In this document: one piece after another, positions 34,199 through 43,637 of the stretch | Layout: each line of letters opens with the position of its first letter | Position numbering within the stretch: the stretch's first letter is position 1 | Assembly: GCA_002281855.1 (NCBI GenBank) | Contig: NCHQ01000002.1 | Location: 248,001 to 312,000 of the forward strand | Source of the DNA: Rhodospirillales bacterium 24-66-33 | Lineage (GTDB): Bacteria; Pseudomonadota; Alphaproteobacteria; Reyranellales; Reyranellaceae | DNA: 64,000 nucleotides | Direction: 5' to 3' | Notes under the pieces: model-generated | The model's database searches: none | What the model was told of the DNA's origin: nothing | Seen by the model: the letters and a program-made list of their open reading frames with translations, nothing else | Made by a program: the position numbers and the translations under genes

Positions 34199-35335
34199 GT
34201 GTCACCATCACTCAGCGAAATCCTGCCCGAAGACGGCACGGCCGGAACCCTGGTCGGCCGCGTCTGGCGCGCCGGCCATCCGGCGGGGCCGTCGGTCGTC
34301 GCAATCCGCGGCGACGGGGTTTTCGACCTCTCGGCGACCGTCCCCACGATGGCCGATCTCTGCAATGCGCCCGATCCCACGTCCATCGCGCGCAACACGC
34401 CGGGCGAGCGCGTCGGCGGCCTGCAGGACCTGGTCGGCGACCTGCTCGCACCGGTCGACCTGCAGGCGCTCAAGGCCGCCGGGGTCACCTTCGCCGTCAG
34501 CCTGCTGGAGCGGCTGATCGAGGAACATGCCAAGGGCGATCCCGCCCGTGCCGAACAGGTGCGCGGCGAGCTGAACGCGATCATCGGCGCCGATGTCAGC
34601 GCCATCAAGCCGGGCTCGCCCGAGGCCGAGGCGCTGAAGAAGACGCTGATGGCGCGCGGCGCCTGGTCGCCCTACCTCGAAGTGGGCATCGGCCCCTATG
34701 CCGAGATCTTCACCAAGGCGCCGCCCATGGCCGCGGTGGGCTACGGTGCCGAGATCGGCATCCGGCCGGATTCCGACTGGAACAATCCCGAGCCCGAGGT
34801 GACGCTGATCGTCAGCGCCAAAGGCCGGATCGTCGGCGCGACCCTGGGCAACGACGTGAACCTGCGCGACATCGAGGGGCGCAGCGCGCTCCTGCTGGGC
34901 ATCGCCAAGGACAACAACGCCTCCTGCGCGCTCGGTCCCTTCATCCGCCTGTTCGACGACAGTTTCTCGCTGGACGACGTGCGCCAGGCCAAGGTTGATC
35001 TCGAAGTGACGGGCCCCGACCAGTTCCGCCTGCGCGGTTCGAGCGACCTCTCGAAGATCAGCCGCGATCCCACCGATCTCGTGGCCCAGGCGATGAGCGC
35101 GCATCAATATCCCGACGGCATGGCGCTGATGACCGGCACGCTGTTCGCGCCGACCGAGCCGCGCAAGCCCGGCGGTACCGGCTTCACCCACATGGTGGGC
35201 GACCTGGTCTCGATCCGCTCGCCCAGGCTTGGCACGCTGACCAACAGGGTGGCTCATTGCGACAAGATCGCGCCCTGGACGTTCGGTACCGGAGCCCTCA
35301 TGCGAAACCTCGCGGCACGAGGGTTGCTGCGGTAA
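34199..35335 (+). CDS. FAA-hydrolase-family protein, XylX-like keto-sugar-acid dehydratase
   Basis: 378 residues from a GTG at 34199, chosen because GGAG sits about seven bases upstream and homologous sequence begins at once (SEILPEDG). The C-terminal half is the fumarylacetoacetate hydrolase fold, with EVGIGPYAEIFTK, DWNNPEPEVTLIV, GNDVNLRDIEGRSALLL and AKDNNASCALGPF. From memory these strongly resemble Caulobacter XylX, the 2-keto-3-deoxy-D-arabinonate dehydratase. Divergent pairing with a DapA-family enzyme supports pentonate or related sugar-acid degradation. Confidence 0.8.
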   Translation: MSPSLSEILPEDGTAGTLVGRVWRAGHPAGPSVVAIRGDGVFDLSATVPTMADLCNAPDPTSIARNTPGERVGGLQDLVGDLLAPVDLQALKAAGVTFAVSLLERLIEEHAKGDPARAEQVRGELNAIIGADVSAIKPGSPEAEALKKTLMARGAWSPYLEVGIGPYAEIFTKAPPMAAVGYGAEIGIRPDSDWNNPEPEVTLIVSAKGRIVGATLGNDVNLRDIEGRSALLLGIAKDNNASCALGPFIRLFDDSFSLDDVRQAKVDLEVTGPDQFRLRGSSDLSKISRDPTDLVAQAMSAHQYPDGMALMTGTLFAPTEPRKPGGTGFTHMVGDLVSIRSPRLGTLTNRVAHCDKIAPWTFGTGALMRNLAARGLLR

Positions 35336-35356
35336 AGCCTTCGCGCCTTTTCAAAC

Positions 35357-35451
35357 TACTCTCCCCCGCCGGGGGGATACGCAGGGTGAGGGGGTTGCAC
35401 GCGATCTTCGACGCCCCCTCACCTAACCTCTCTCCCTATCGGGGGAGAGGA
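35357..35451. repeat. Palindromic intergenic repeat
   Basis: Left arm CTCTCCCCCGCCGGGGG...GGGTGAGGGGG and right arm CCCCCTCACC...CGGGGGAGAGG are inverted. It fills most of the gap between the XylX-like gene and the amidase gene. The sequence resembles a widespread dispersed palindrome of high-GC proteobacteria. Confidence 0.7.
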
Positions 35452-35466
35452 ACATGAAACGAGACC

Positions 35467-36888
35467 ATGACCGACCTCACCCACCTGCCCGCCTCCGAAC
35501 TGCGTGAGCAGATCGCCGCCAGGAAAATCTCGCCCGTCGAACTCACCGATGCCGTGCTGGCACGGGCGGAAAAGCTGCAGCCGGTGCTGAACTGCTTCAT
35601 CACGCTAGTCCCGGATCAGGCGCGCGCCGCGGCCAAGGCCGCCGAGGATGCCGTAATGAAGGGCGTGCCGCTGGGACTCCTGCACGGCATCCCGTTCGCC
35701 GCCAAGGATCTCGTGAACACGGCGGGCGTGCGCACCACCTTCGGGTCCCTGCTCTACGAGAACAACGTGCCGAAGGAAGACGCGGTGTGCGCAGCGCGGG
35801 TGAAGGAAGCGGGTGGCATCCTGTTCGGCAAGACGACGACGCCGGAGTTCGGCCACAAGTCGTTGACCGACGCGCCGCTGTTCGGCCGCACGCGCAACGC
35901 CTGGAGTGCTGCGCACACGTCCGGCGGCTCCAGCGGCGGTGCGGCCGTAGCCGTCGCGGCGGGCATCGGGCCGATCGGGATCGCCACCGACGGCGGCGGC
36001 TCGACCCGCATTCCCGCGGCGATCAATGGAATGGTCGGGCTGAAGCAGAGCAACGGCGTGATCCCGCACAGCCAGGTGGCCGACGCGTTCGGCAACTACA
36101 CCTATGTGACACCGATGACGCGCACGGTGATGGATACCGCCCTGATGCTGCAGGCGATGGCCGGGCCGCATCCGTCGGACCCGTGGTCGATCGGCATCGA
36201 GCCGCCGGACTATCTGGCGGCGGCCCGCGCCCAAGGCGATCTCAAGGGCAAGCGCATCCTCTACAGCGCCACGCTCGGCAACACGCTGGTGGCGAAGGAC
36301 GTGCGCGCCGCCTTCGAGCAGTCGCTGGCGCGGCTGCGCGAGCTGGGGGCCGAGCTGGTGGAACTCACCGAGGAACTGCCCGATCTCAGCTCGGCCTGGA
36401 AGGTGATCAACCACACGACCTGGAAGGCGCGGTTCGACGAGATGATCCGGCGCGACGGCAATCGCATGACGCCGTCGCTGGTGCGTCAGGTGGCCGAGGC
36501 GGCGGACTGGTCGGGTGCCGACTATCAGCGCGCCATGTTCCAGCGCAGCGACCTCTTCCGCATGGTCCAAGGCTGGTTCGAGACTGCCGACTTCCTGGTC
36601 ACGCCGACTGTCTCGCGCACCGCCCTGCCGATCGACCAGGATCTGTTCGACCCGATCACCATCGACGGAGTCGAGGCCGGCGAGCTGAGGCGGAACTGGT
36701 TCCCCTATACGATGCCGTTCAACATCACCGGCCACCCTGCCCTCTCGATCTGCAACGGCTACGATTCGGAAGGCCTGCCGACCAGCCTGCAGATCGTCGG
36801 CCGCTTCCGCGACGAGGCCTCGGTGCTGCGCGCCGCCGCGCTCTACGAGGCGAGCGAGAGCTGGCTCGACCGATGGCCCGACCTTTGA
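35467..36888 (+). CDS. Amidase (amidase-signature family)
   Basis: 473 residues, full length. The Ser-Ser-Lys catalytic set is visible: Lys80 in IPFAAKDLV, the GGSSGG loop at 153-158, and Ser179 in TDGGGSTRIP. It hydrolyses an amide to a carboxylate and ammonia or an amine; the family includes GatA but no gatC/gatB are here, so a catabolic amidase is more likely. The last 16 bases overlap the start of a pseudouridine synthase gene. Confidence 0.9.
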   Translation: MTDLTHLPASELREQIAARKISPVELTDAVLARAEKLQPVLNCFITLVPDQARAAAKAAEDAVMKGVPLGLLHGIPFAAKDLVNTAGVRTTFGSLLYENNVPKEDAVCAARVKEAGGILFGKTTTPEFGHKSLTDAPLFGRTRNAWSAAHTSGGSSGGAAVAVAAGIGPIGIATDGGGSTRIPAAINGMVGLKQSNGVIPHSQVADAFGNYTYVTPMTRTVMDTALMLQAMAGPHPSDPWSIGIEPPDYLAAARAQGDLKGKRILYSATLGNTLVAKDVRAAFEQSLARLRELGAELVELTEELPDLSSAWKVINHTTWKARFDEMIRRDGNRMTPSLVRQVAEAADWSGADYQRAMFQRSDLFRMVQGWFETADFLVTPTVSRTALPIDQDLFDPITIDGVEAGELRRNWFPYTMPFNITGHPALSICNGYDSEGLPTSLQIVGRFRDEASVLRAAALYEASESWLDRWPDL

Positions 36889-37640
36889 GGCCCCATCCGG
36901 GGCCGCGCCCGGGATCATCCAAGCCGCCGCCCAAAAGGCCACCGCCGCTGACGGCCGAGCAGATCCAGGCCCGCGTGCTGCATCGCGACGGGCTGATCCT
37001 GGTGATCGACAAGCCGGCGGGCCTCGCCGTGCATGCCGGGCCGAGCGGCGCGCCCAACCTCGAAGAGTGTTTCGACGATCTGCGCTACGGCCTGCCGCGG
37101 CCGCCGGCGCTGGCGCACCGGCTCGATGCCGACACGGCGGGTGTGCTGGTGCTGGGGCGCCATCCCAAGGCGCTGGCCAAGCTCGGGCGCCTGTTCTCGG
37201 GCCGCGACACCGAGAAGACCTACTGGGCGGTAGTCGAGGGCTCACCCCCGGCCGAGGAAGGTGTGTTCGACATGCCGCTGCTCAAGCTCAACACACGCAG
37301 CGGCTGGTCGGTGAAGGTTTCCGACAAGGGCCAGCCTTCGTTGACTCGTTACAAGGTGATGGGGCGCGCTCCGGGGATGACCTGGCTGGAGCTGAAGCCA
37401 GAGACCGGCCGCACGCACCAGATCCGCGTCCACTGCGCCGCCGCAGGTTGCCCGGTCATCGCCGACCGGCTCTACGGCCGCGCCGTGCCGGACAGCCAGC
37501 TCCATCTGCAATCGCATGGCATCGTGCTGCCTCTGTCCAAGAGCAAGCCGCCGATCGTCGTCACCGCGCCGCCGCCTTTCCATATGCTGGCGGCGCTGAA
37601 GGCCTGCGGCTTCAATCCCGGGCCGTCACCCACACCCTGA
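36873..37640 (+). CDS. RluA-family RNA pseudouridine synthase
   Basis: 255 residues from the ATG at 36873, overlapping the amidase gene by 16 bases. A Pro/Arg-rich N-terminal tail (~1-25) precedes VIDKPAGLAVH and the catalytic HRLDADTAGVLVLG (Asp in HRLD). ETGRTHQIRVH is also present. It isomerises uridines in tRNA or rRNA. No S4 domain is visible, as in RluA/TruC types. Its 3' end overlaps the convergent gene at 37612 by 29 bases, an unusual tail-to-tail overlap. Confidence 0.88.
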   Translation: MARPLRPHPGPRPGSSKPPPKRPPPLTAEQIQARVLHRDGLILVIDKPAGLAVHAGPSGAPNLEECFDDLRYGLPRPPALAHRLDADTAGVLVLGRHPKALAKLGRLFSGRDTEKTYWAVVEGSPPAEEGVFDMPLLKLNTRSGWSVKVSDKGQPSLTRYKVMGRAPGMTWLELKPETGRTHQIRVHCAAAGCPVIADRLYGRAVPDSQLHLQSHGIVLPLSKSKPPIVVTAPPPFHMLAALKACGFNPGPSPTP

Positions 37641-38274
37641 GCGTGTCGCCGGCCTCGAAGCCCGACCCCACGGCGGCCTCGAGCTCGTCGCCCGATTCGT
37701 AGCCGACCAGCGGCAGGCGCGGAAACGTCTGCGCCGCCAGCCGGGCGAGCGACCGCCAGACCGCCGGCGCATCGGCGGCCTCGGCGACGACGTTGGAGAC
37801 CCCGACCACCTCCTCGGCGCGGTAGAGCATGAATCCGGCGACGACATTGAAGCCGCGCCGCCCCTTGAACATCGCGAAGTCCGGATCGTCGACCGGGGCC
37901 CCTTCGGCACTCTTTTCCTCGCGCGTCCAGACGATGTCAGTCGACGGCCCTTCGGCGGGCATGACGCTGCGAATCCACGTTGCGTCGAACAGCAGATCGA
38001 ACCCGCGCCGCGACAGGTCGAGCGTGCCGAAACTGTCCTTCACCGACCAGCGTCCGGGCAAGTTCGACTTCTGCAGGATCTCGATGGTGGTCCGCTGCTC
38101 TTCAAGCGCCGCCTCGCCGACCGCAAGGGTCACGGCGTTGGGATAGAAGCGCGGAACGACCGCCGCGTTCACCCAAATATGCGGCAGCATGCGCCCCGGG
38201 TGGCCATGCGCCCGGCAGACCGCATCGCACCAGCGCACGTTGTTGAGGACCGCCGCGAGGGTCCAGTCCTTCAT
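37612..38274 (-). CDS. Unknown protein, acetyltransferase-like hints only
   Basis: 220 residues, no signal or membrane segment. The middle contains [29 protein letters not shown] and a C-terminal half with [20 protein letters not shown] and [12 protein letters not shown], which loosely resembles the central and final strands of GNAT-like folds. I cannot name the family. Its start overlaps the stop of the ABC relic upstream (ATGA), so it belongs to the minus-strand operon. Confidence 0.6.
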   Translation of the reverse strand: MKDWTLAAVLNNVRWCDAVCRAHGHPGRMLPHIWVNAAVVPRFYPNAVTLAVGEAALEEQRTTIEILQKSNLPGRWSVKDSFGTLDLSRRGFDLLFDATWIRSVMPAEGPSTDIVWTREEKSAEGAPVDDPDFAMFKGRRGFNVVAGFMLYRAEEVVGVSNVVAEAADAPAVWRSLARLAAQTFPRLPLVGYESGDELEAAVGSGFEAGDTLRVWVTARD

Positions 38275-38504
38275 GCGCGGATCTCCTCGCGCTGGAAGAC
38301 CACGTAGGCGGCGGCGAAGACAGCGATCATGTCGGCGATGAGACCGGTGATTTGCCGCCAGATCAAGAGCAGGCTCTGGTCGAACGGCAGCGGCGCCCCC
38401 AGGATCGCGCCGCGCATCTGGGCCGGCAGCATCGCGCGATGGTTGCCGTAGAGTTTGGTCAGCCCGCGCGCCTCGATGACCCTGTCGGGCTCGATGTCGG
38501 TCAT
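38271..38504 (-). pseudogene. ABC-transporter relic: ATPase start fused to permease end
   Basis: 77 codons. Residues 1-24 ([16 protein letters not shown]) are the usual beginning of an ABC ATPase, but the next residues jump to [20 protein letters not shown] and [22 protein letters not shown], the end of an ABC-2 permease, with no Walker A, signature or Walker B sequence. A deletion of roughly two genes is the simplest explanation, with the junction near 38432. The adjacent NEW3 gene is commonly grouped with such ABC transporters. A short membrane peptide could still be made. Confidence 0.75.
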
Positions 38505-39676
38505 CGACCGCGTCTAGCGGCGGCGAAGCGCGCCACGGCGCCCAGCAGCGCCAGCAGCGCCACGGCGATGATGGCGACGCCCACGATGCCCCACAGGGTC
38601 GAGGTGGTGACGGTGATGCGGAAGTCGGCCGACGCCTGCTCGCCGCGGGCGGCGGCGCGGAACGAGGCCATGTAGTCGCCGGCGATCGCCTTGTCGGCGG
38701 GCGTCACGACGACCTGCACCTCTTTCTTGTCGTTGGGCGCGATCGAAACGATCGACTTCGGATCGAACTCGATCTTCCAGCCGGCCGGCACGCTACCCGA
38801 CAGCTCGACCTCGTCGAGCGGCGCGGTGCCGTCGTTGCTCAGCACCAGCGCGTAGGTCGAGGCCTTGCCGATCTCCGCCTCGCCGCTCAGCCGGCCGTCG
38901 CTGGTCGAGAGAGCGAGCCTGCCCTGCCCGCTCACCTGCAACGTGACGCGCGTATCGGCGGTGGCGCCCTCGGCCGCGACCCGAACCAGCACGGGATAGT
39001 CGCCGGCCTTCATGTCACGCGGTGGCGTGACCTTGAGCATGATGTCCTTGGTCTGTCCGGCCTCGATCGAGATCGCGCTGATTTCGTTGGTCCCAGAACC
39101 CTCTGTGAAGCTGCTCTGGAAATTCGCCGGTCCCTGCGCCGCCAGCGCCACGGTGAGGTCCTTGCCGGAGTCGTTGCCGACGGTCAGCGTGTATTCGAAC
39201 GCCGAGCGCGGCGTGCCGCGCAGCGACGGCGGGCGCGACTTCAGGCTGAGCCTGGCCGGCGTCTCGGTGCCGACCGTGAGTGTGAGCGGCAGGCTGGCCT
39301 GCTGCCCCATCTGGCCCTTGGCCGTGAGCACGACGGCCTGCGTGCCCGGCGGCGTGTTCTTCGGCACCTCGACCCTAAGCTGAACGGTGACGTCCTGGTT
39401 GACGCCCACCATCACCGCGCCGACCGGCTGGCCGCCGCCTAGCAAGTCGATCTTCCAGCCCGCGGGAATGCCGTTCAGCGCCAGCGCCAGGGGCTGTGGC
39501 AACAGCCCTGCATTATTCACCTTCACGCGGATCGTCGTGACCTCGCCCGCCCGCACGGTCTGCGACGGATAATCGGTCAGCAGGAACAGCCCTTTCACCC
39601 CCGACGAATCGCGCTGGGCGTGCGCGCCGGCGACTGGCGCCAAAAGAAGGACCAGCAGAGCCAAGAGAGCACGCAT
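38501..39676 (-). CDS. NEW3-domain membrane-anchored protein
   Basis: 391 residues from the ATG at 39676. A signal peptide ([18 protein letters not shown]) is followed by three β-rich repeats resembling NEW3 (alpha-galactosidase-associated) domains, each with a pattern like [24 protein letters not shown], then a C-terminal membrane helix ([17 protein letters not shown]). It is exposed outside the inner membrane. Such proteins are often encoded with ABC-2 transporters; here the ABC genes have been deleted down to a 77-codon relic overlapping its stop. Confidence 0.8.
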   Translation of the reverse strand: MRALLALLVLLLAPVAGAHAQRDSSGVKGLFLLTDYPSQTVRAGEVTTIRVKVNNAGLLPQPLALALNGIPAGWKIDLLGGGQPVGAVMVGVNQDVTVQLRVEVPKNTPPGTQAVVLTAKGQMGQQASLPLTLTVGTETPARLSLKSRPPSLRGTPRSAFEYTLTVGNDSGKDLTVALAAQGPANFQSSFTEGSGTNEISAISIEAGQTKDIMLKVTPPRDMKAGDYPVLVRVAAEGATADTRVTLQVSGQGRLALSTSDGRLSGEAEIGKASTYALVLSNDGTAPLDEVELSGSVPAGWKIEFDPKSIVSIAPNDKKEVQVVVTPADKAIAGDYMASFRAAARGEQASADFRITVTTSTLWGIVGVAIIAVALLALLGAVARFAAARRGR

Positions 39677-39696
39677 GGGATGTTCCTGCCGCTCGA

Positions 39697-40311
39697 TCAG
39701 GCCGCGGCGCTCGGCCGGGCCTTCATGCGCTCCATCCACGCCGTCAGGTTCTTGTTCGCCGGGTCGAGCGGCTGACCGACCTTGCCGAGGAACTCGAGGA
39801 AGGTGAACAGCAGGATGTCGGCCATCGTGAGCTTGTTCCCAGTGATGAAGGGCTTGGAGCCCATCTGCTCGTCGAGCCAGACCAGCTTCTTGCGCGCCGC
39901 TTCCTTGAGACCGTCGGCCGCCTCGGGAATGCAGTGCACGCGGTCCTGGAAGAACTTCAGCCCCTGAGAGAAGCGGAAGCCGTTGGCCGCCGGCTCGAGG
40001 ATGCTGAGGTCGATGCGGCGCACCCACATGCGGGTATTGGCGCGCTCCTCGGGCGTGTCGCCGATCAGCGACGGCGTGTCCTTCTTGATCTCGTCGACGT
40101 ATTCGCAGATCGCGGTGATCTCGGCGAGCACGGTGCCGTCATCGAGTTCGAGCGCGGGGCACTGGCCGGCCGGATTGATCTTGAGGAAGGGCTCGCGCCG
40201 ATTCTCGCCGCCGCGCAGGTCGACCTCGACCTTCGGCACGTCGAAGCCCTTCTCGGCCATGAACATCCGGACCATGTGCGGGTTGGGGCCGACCGAATTG
40301 TAGAATTTCAT
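39697..40311 (-). CDS. Glutathione S-transferase
   Basis: 204 residues. The thioredoxin-like half begins MKFYNSVGPNPHMVRMFMAE and has FLKINPAGQCPALELDDGTVLAEITAICEYVDE. The C-terminal helical domain ends near LTAWMERMKARP. Ser6 could be catalytic. The protein probably conjugates an electrophilic substrate, and its position between an alcohol dehydrogenase and the NEW3 gene suggests co-transcription rather than a shared reaction. Confidence 0.9.
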   Translation of the reverse strand: MKFYNSVGPNPHMVRMFMAEKGFDVPKVEVDLRGGENRREPFLKINPAGQCPALELDDGTVLAEITAICEYVDEIKKDTPSLIGDTPEERANTRMWVRRIDLSILEPAANGFRFSQGLKFFQDRVHCIPEAADGLKEAARKKLVWLDEQMGSKPFITGNKLTMADILLFTFLEFLGKVGQPLDPANKNLTAWMERMKARPSAAA

Positions 40312-40351
40312 TTTGCGTTTCCTCCTCTATTGCCTTGAAGCGCTATCAAAG

Positions 40352-41371
40352 TCAGCGCCACGGCTCCACGAGAATCTTGGTGTGGTTCTCGGGATTGCCG
40401 AGTTCCTCGAACGCAGTCCTCACGCCGTCGAGACCGACCTTGCCGGTGATCAGCGCCTCCGCATCCACCTGGCCTTCCGCCAGCAGGCGAAGGCAGCGGG
40501 CGAACTCGTCGGGCGTGTAGCCCAGCACGAACTGGAGCGAGAGTTCCTTCACGATTCCGAACAGCGGCTCGATGCGGTCGGGCTCCATGCAGACGCCGGC
40601 CACGACGATGCGCGCGTCGCGCGGGGCCGCCTCGAAGACCTGCTGCAACAGGCCCGGCACGCCGACGCACTCGAAGATCACCGCACGCTTGCCCGGTGGC
40701 AGCTTCGCATAGGGGAACTCGACCCGGGGATCGATCACGATATCAGCGCCCATCTTGGCGGCCAGTTCGCGCCGCTTGGGCGAGAAATCGGCGGCGATGA
40801 TCGGATGGATGCCCTTCAGCCGCAGCCCGACGATGGCGGCGAGTCCCACGGGCCCGCAGCCCACGACCAGCGGCGCGTCGTTGTCCTGCAGCGCCGCCTT
40901 CTCGACCGCGTGGATGCCGACCGCGAGCGGTTCGGTGAGCGCGGCGTGATCGGCCGACAGGCCGTTGGGCACTTCGAGCAGCAGCGGAGCGGCCAGCACC
41001 ATCCGTTCGGCGTAGCCGCCGGGAAAATCGTTCGAGTAGCCCACCGTCCGATGGCCATCCGCCTGCGGGATCACCGGCATCGAGCAGACGAGCGTGCCGG
41101 GCTTCAGCCTGCGCTCCGTGCCGGGACCATAGTCCAGCACCTCGCCGCAGAATTCGTGGCCGAACACGACGTCGCGCGACAGGTCGAGCGGCTGGCGACC
41201 GGGAATCCGCTTCGACAGCTCGACCATGTGCGGCGCGTGCTTGGCATAGTGAAGATCCGAGCCGCAGATGCCGCAGCACAGCGTCCTGACCAGCACCTGC
41301 CCGGCCGCCGGCACCGGCTCCGGCACCTCGGCGACGAGCATCTCGCCGCCGCGCAGGACCGCCGCCCTCAC
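40352..41371 (-). CDS. Zinc-dependent alcohol dehydrogenase (MDR family)
   Basis: 339 residues. The catalytic zinc loop CGICGSDLHY (Cys33), the GHEFCGEVLDYG segment near 70, the Rossmann motif VVGCGPVGLAAI and the Asp for NAD (AADFSPKR) are present. It oxidises an alcohol or reduces an aldehyde with NAD(P). The start codon overlaps the hydrolase stop upstream by four bases, so the two are translated together. Confidence 0.9.
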   Translation of the reverse strand: MRAAVLRGGEMLVAEVPEPVPAAGQVLVRTLCCGICGSDLHYAKHAPHMVELSKRIPGRQPLDLSRDVVFGHEFCGEVLDYGPGTERRLKPGTLVCSMPVIPQADGHRTVGYSNDFPGGYAERMVLAAPLLLEVPNGLSADHAALTEPLAVGIHAVEKAALQDNDAPLVVGCGPVGLAAIVGLRLKGIHPIIAADFSPKRRELAAKMGADIVIDPRVEFPYAKLPPGKRAVIFECVGVPGLLQQVFEAAPRDARIVVAGVCMEPDRIEPLFGIVKELSLQFVLGYTPDEFARCLRLLAEGQVDAEALITGKVGLDGVRTAFEELGNPENHTKILVEPWR

Positions 41372-42255
41372 TTGATGAACTCCCGCGTCGTCGCCACGAA
41401 ATCGTCGAGCCGGTCATGCTGGACCCAGTGACCTGCGCGTTCGAACTCGATCACCTGGGCGGTCTTGAAGTGCTTGATGCGGCCGTCCTTCTCGGGGTTG
41501 GAGGCCCAGCTTTCCTTGCCATAGACGAGCAGGGTCGGACAGGTGATGCGCGACCACAGTTCCTCGATCGCCTCGTAACTCATGTCGTACGGCTGGTTGA
41601 CGCGCACATAGTTGTCGAACTTCCAGCTATAGGTGCCGTCCTCGTTCTGGTTGACCCCCTGCTCTGTCAGGTGACGCGCCTGCGCGGCGGAGAGGTGCTT
41701 GTTCTCCTCCTGCATGCGCTTGAAGGCGTCCTCGATCGTCGGGTACTTGCGCGGCGCGCGGGCCGACAGCTTGCGCTGCTCGTCGATCCAGTCGGTCATG
41801 CGCACGCTCATCGACTTGTGGCCGCGCTCCTCGATCACCTTGGGCGACGGTCCCAGCCCTTCGATCGCCACCAGCTTGCGCACCTTGTCGGGATGGATAC
41901 CGGTGTAGCGCAGGCAGATGTTGCCCCCGAGCGAATGCGCCACGATCGTCACCGGCGCCAAGTTCTGCTGATGGATGAGCTGGGCCAGATCGTAGATGTA
42001 GGCTGCCATCGAATAGTTGCCGTCCGGCGACCACTGGCTGTCGCCATGCCCGCGCAGGTCCGGGCAGATGACGTGCCAGTCCTTGCGCAGAGCCTGTGCA
42101 ACCCAGTCCCAGTTCCGGCAATGGTCCCGCCCGCCATGGACGAGCAGAAGCGGCGGCGCTTCGGGGTTGCCCCAGTCGACATAGTGCAGACGCAGACGCT
42201 GGGAAAAGAAGACGCGGGAAGTGGGCCCCGGCATGCCATTCAGGGAGGAGGTCAT
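41368..42255 (-). CDS. Alpha/beta hydrolase
   Basis: 295 residues. It has HGGRDHCRNWD (oxyanion loop), the nucleophile in AHSLGGN, a cap region (~160-220), the Asp region in VYGKESWASNPEKD, and the catalytic His in ERAGHWVQHD. It hydrolyses an ester, epoxide or C-C bond; the class cannot be separated by sequence alone. It is first in the minus-strand operon with the alcohol dehydrogenase. Confidence 0.88.
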   Translation of the reverse strand: MTSSLNGMPGPTSRVFFSQRLRLHYVDWGNPEAPPLLLVHGGRDHCRNWDWVAQALRKDWHVICPDLRGHGDSQWSPDGNYSMAAYIYDLAQLIHQQNLAPVTIVAHSLGGNICLRYTGIHPDKVRKLVAIEGLGPSPKVIEERGHKSMSVRMTDWIDEQRKLSARAPRKYPTIEDAFKRMQEENKHLSAAQARHLTEQGVNQNEDGTYSWKFDNYVRVNQPYDMSYEAIEELWSRITCPTLLVYGKESWASNPEKDGRIKHFKTAQVIEFERAGHWVQHDRLDDFVATTREFIK

Positions 42256-42301
42256 GCGGTCCCCTATAGCGAATCCCGGTGGTTTGCGTCACTCTCGCCC
42301 C

Positions 42302-43633
42302 ATGATGAGCCCCGAGCAGAACGAGCTGATGACCCGCGTCGGTCCGGGCACCCGATGCGGCGCCCTGATGCGCCACTACTGGCATCCCGTCGCCCTCGCC
42401 GACGAATTGCCCGCCGAACGTCCGGCCAAGCCGGTGCGCGTGCTGGGGCAGGATTTCGTGCTGTTCCGTGACGAGCGCGGCCGGCACGGGCTGCTGGACC
42501 GCGACTGTCCGCATCGCGGCGCCGACCTCGCCTTCGGTCGCCTCGAGGATGGCGGCCTGCGCTGCCTGTTCCATGGCTGGCTGTTCGACGTCGACGGCAA
42601 GTGCCTGGAGACGCCGGCCGAGCCGGAAGGCAGCGTGCTCTGCCAGAGGGTGCGTCAGCGCTCCTATCCGGTCGTGGTGAAGAACGGCATCGTGTTCGCC
42701 TATCTCGGCGAGGGCGAAGCTCCTGCCTTCCCCGACTTCGACTGCTTCCTGGCGCCCGGCACGCACGCCTTTGCCTTCAAGGGGCTGATCGAGTGCAACT
42801 GGCTGCAGGCGCTCGAGGTCGGCATCGACCCCGCGCACGCCTCCTACCTCCACCGCTTCTACGAGGATGAGGATACCGGCGCGGCCTACGGCAAGCAGTT
42901 CCGTTCTGCCTCGTCCGATTCCGACATCCCGATGACCCGCCTGCTGCGCGAGTTCCCGCGGCCGAAACTCGACGTCGAGGCCACCGACTATGGCCTGCGC
43001 CTGTTCGCGCTGCGCAAGCTCAACCAGCAGCACACGCATGTGCGGGTGACCAACCTCGTCTTCCCCTACGCCTTCGTGATCCCGATGAGCGCCGAGATGA
43101 CGATCACGCAGTGGCATGTGCCGATCGACGATACGAGCTGCTACTGGTACGCGATCTTCACCAGCTTCGGTAAGCCGGTCGACCATGCCGCCATGCGTGA
43201 CCAGCGCCTGAAGCTCTACCAGCTTCCCGACTATCGCCCCCTTATCGGCCGTCACAACGACTACGGCTACAGCGTCACCGAACAGAAGAGCCAGACCTTC
43301 ACCGGCATGGGCTTCGACATCAACGTGCACGACCAGTGGGCGGTCGAGAGCCAGGGCCGCATCCAGGACCGCACGCGCGAGCATCTCGGCACCACCGACA
43401 AGGCGATCGTCGCCTACCGCCGCATGCTGCTGTCGGCCATCGGACAGGTCGGCAACGGCGAGCGGCCCATCATGTGGCTCGACCAACAGCGCGCCGCCGC
43501 GATCCGCGGTCCCGTGGCGATCGACGGCATGGGTCCGACCGAGGGCTGGGACGCCTACTGGAAGGATGTCGACGTGCGCCGGCGCCGCGCCTCGAGCTGG
43601 GCGGCGGACACCGTCCCGCCGCTGGTCGCGTGA
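42302..43633 (+). CDS. Rieske oxygenase large subunit, phthalate-dioxygenase type
   Basis: 443 residues from the ATG at 42302. Rieske ligands are CPH at 69-71 and CLFH at 88-91. The mononuclear iron histidines appear in DPAHASYLH (His180, His185). Length and the HYWHPVALADEL start fit the phthalate/PobA-type one-component α3 oxygenases, which use a separate reductase. It is divergent from the hydrolase and four bases from the glutamine-synthetase-like gene, suggesting a shared pathway. Confidence 0.88.
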   Translation: MMSPEQNELMTRVGPGTRCGALMRHYWHPVALADELPAERPAKPVRVLGQDFVLFRDERGRHGLLDRDCPHRGADLAFGRLEDGGLRCLFHGWLFDVDGKCLETPAEPEGSVLCQRVRQRSYPVVVKNGIVFAYLGEGEAPAFPDFDCFLAPGTHAFAFKGLIECNWLQALEVGIDPAHASYLHRFYEDEDTGAAYGKQFRSASSDSDIPMTRLLREFPRPKLDVEATDYGLRLFALRKLNQQHTHVRVTNLVFPYAFVIPMSAEMTITQWHVPIDDTSCYWYAIFTSFGKPVDHAAMRDQRLKLYQLPDYRPLIGRHNDYGYSVTEQKSQTFTGMGFDINVHDQWAVESQGRIQDRTREHLGTTDKAIVAYRRMLLSAIGQVGNGERPIMWLDQQRAAAIRGPVAIDGMGPTEGWDAYWKDVDVRRRRASSWAADTVPPLVA

Positions 43634-43637
43634 GCCC

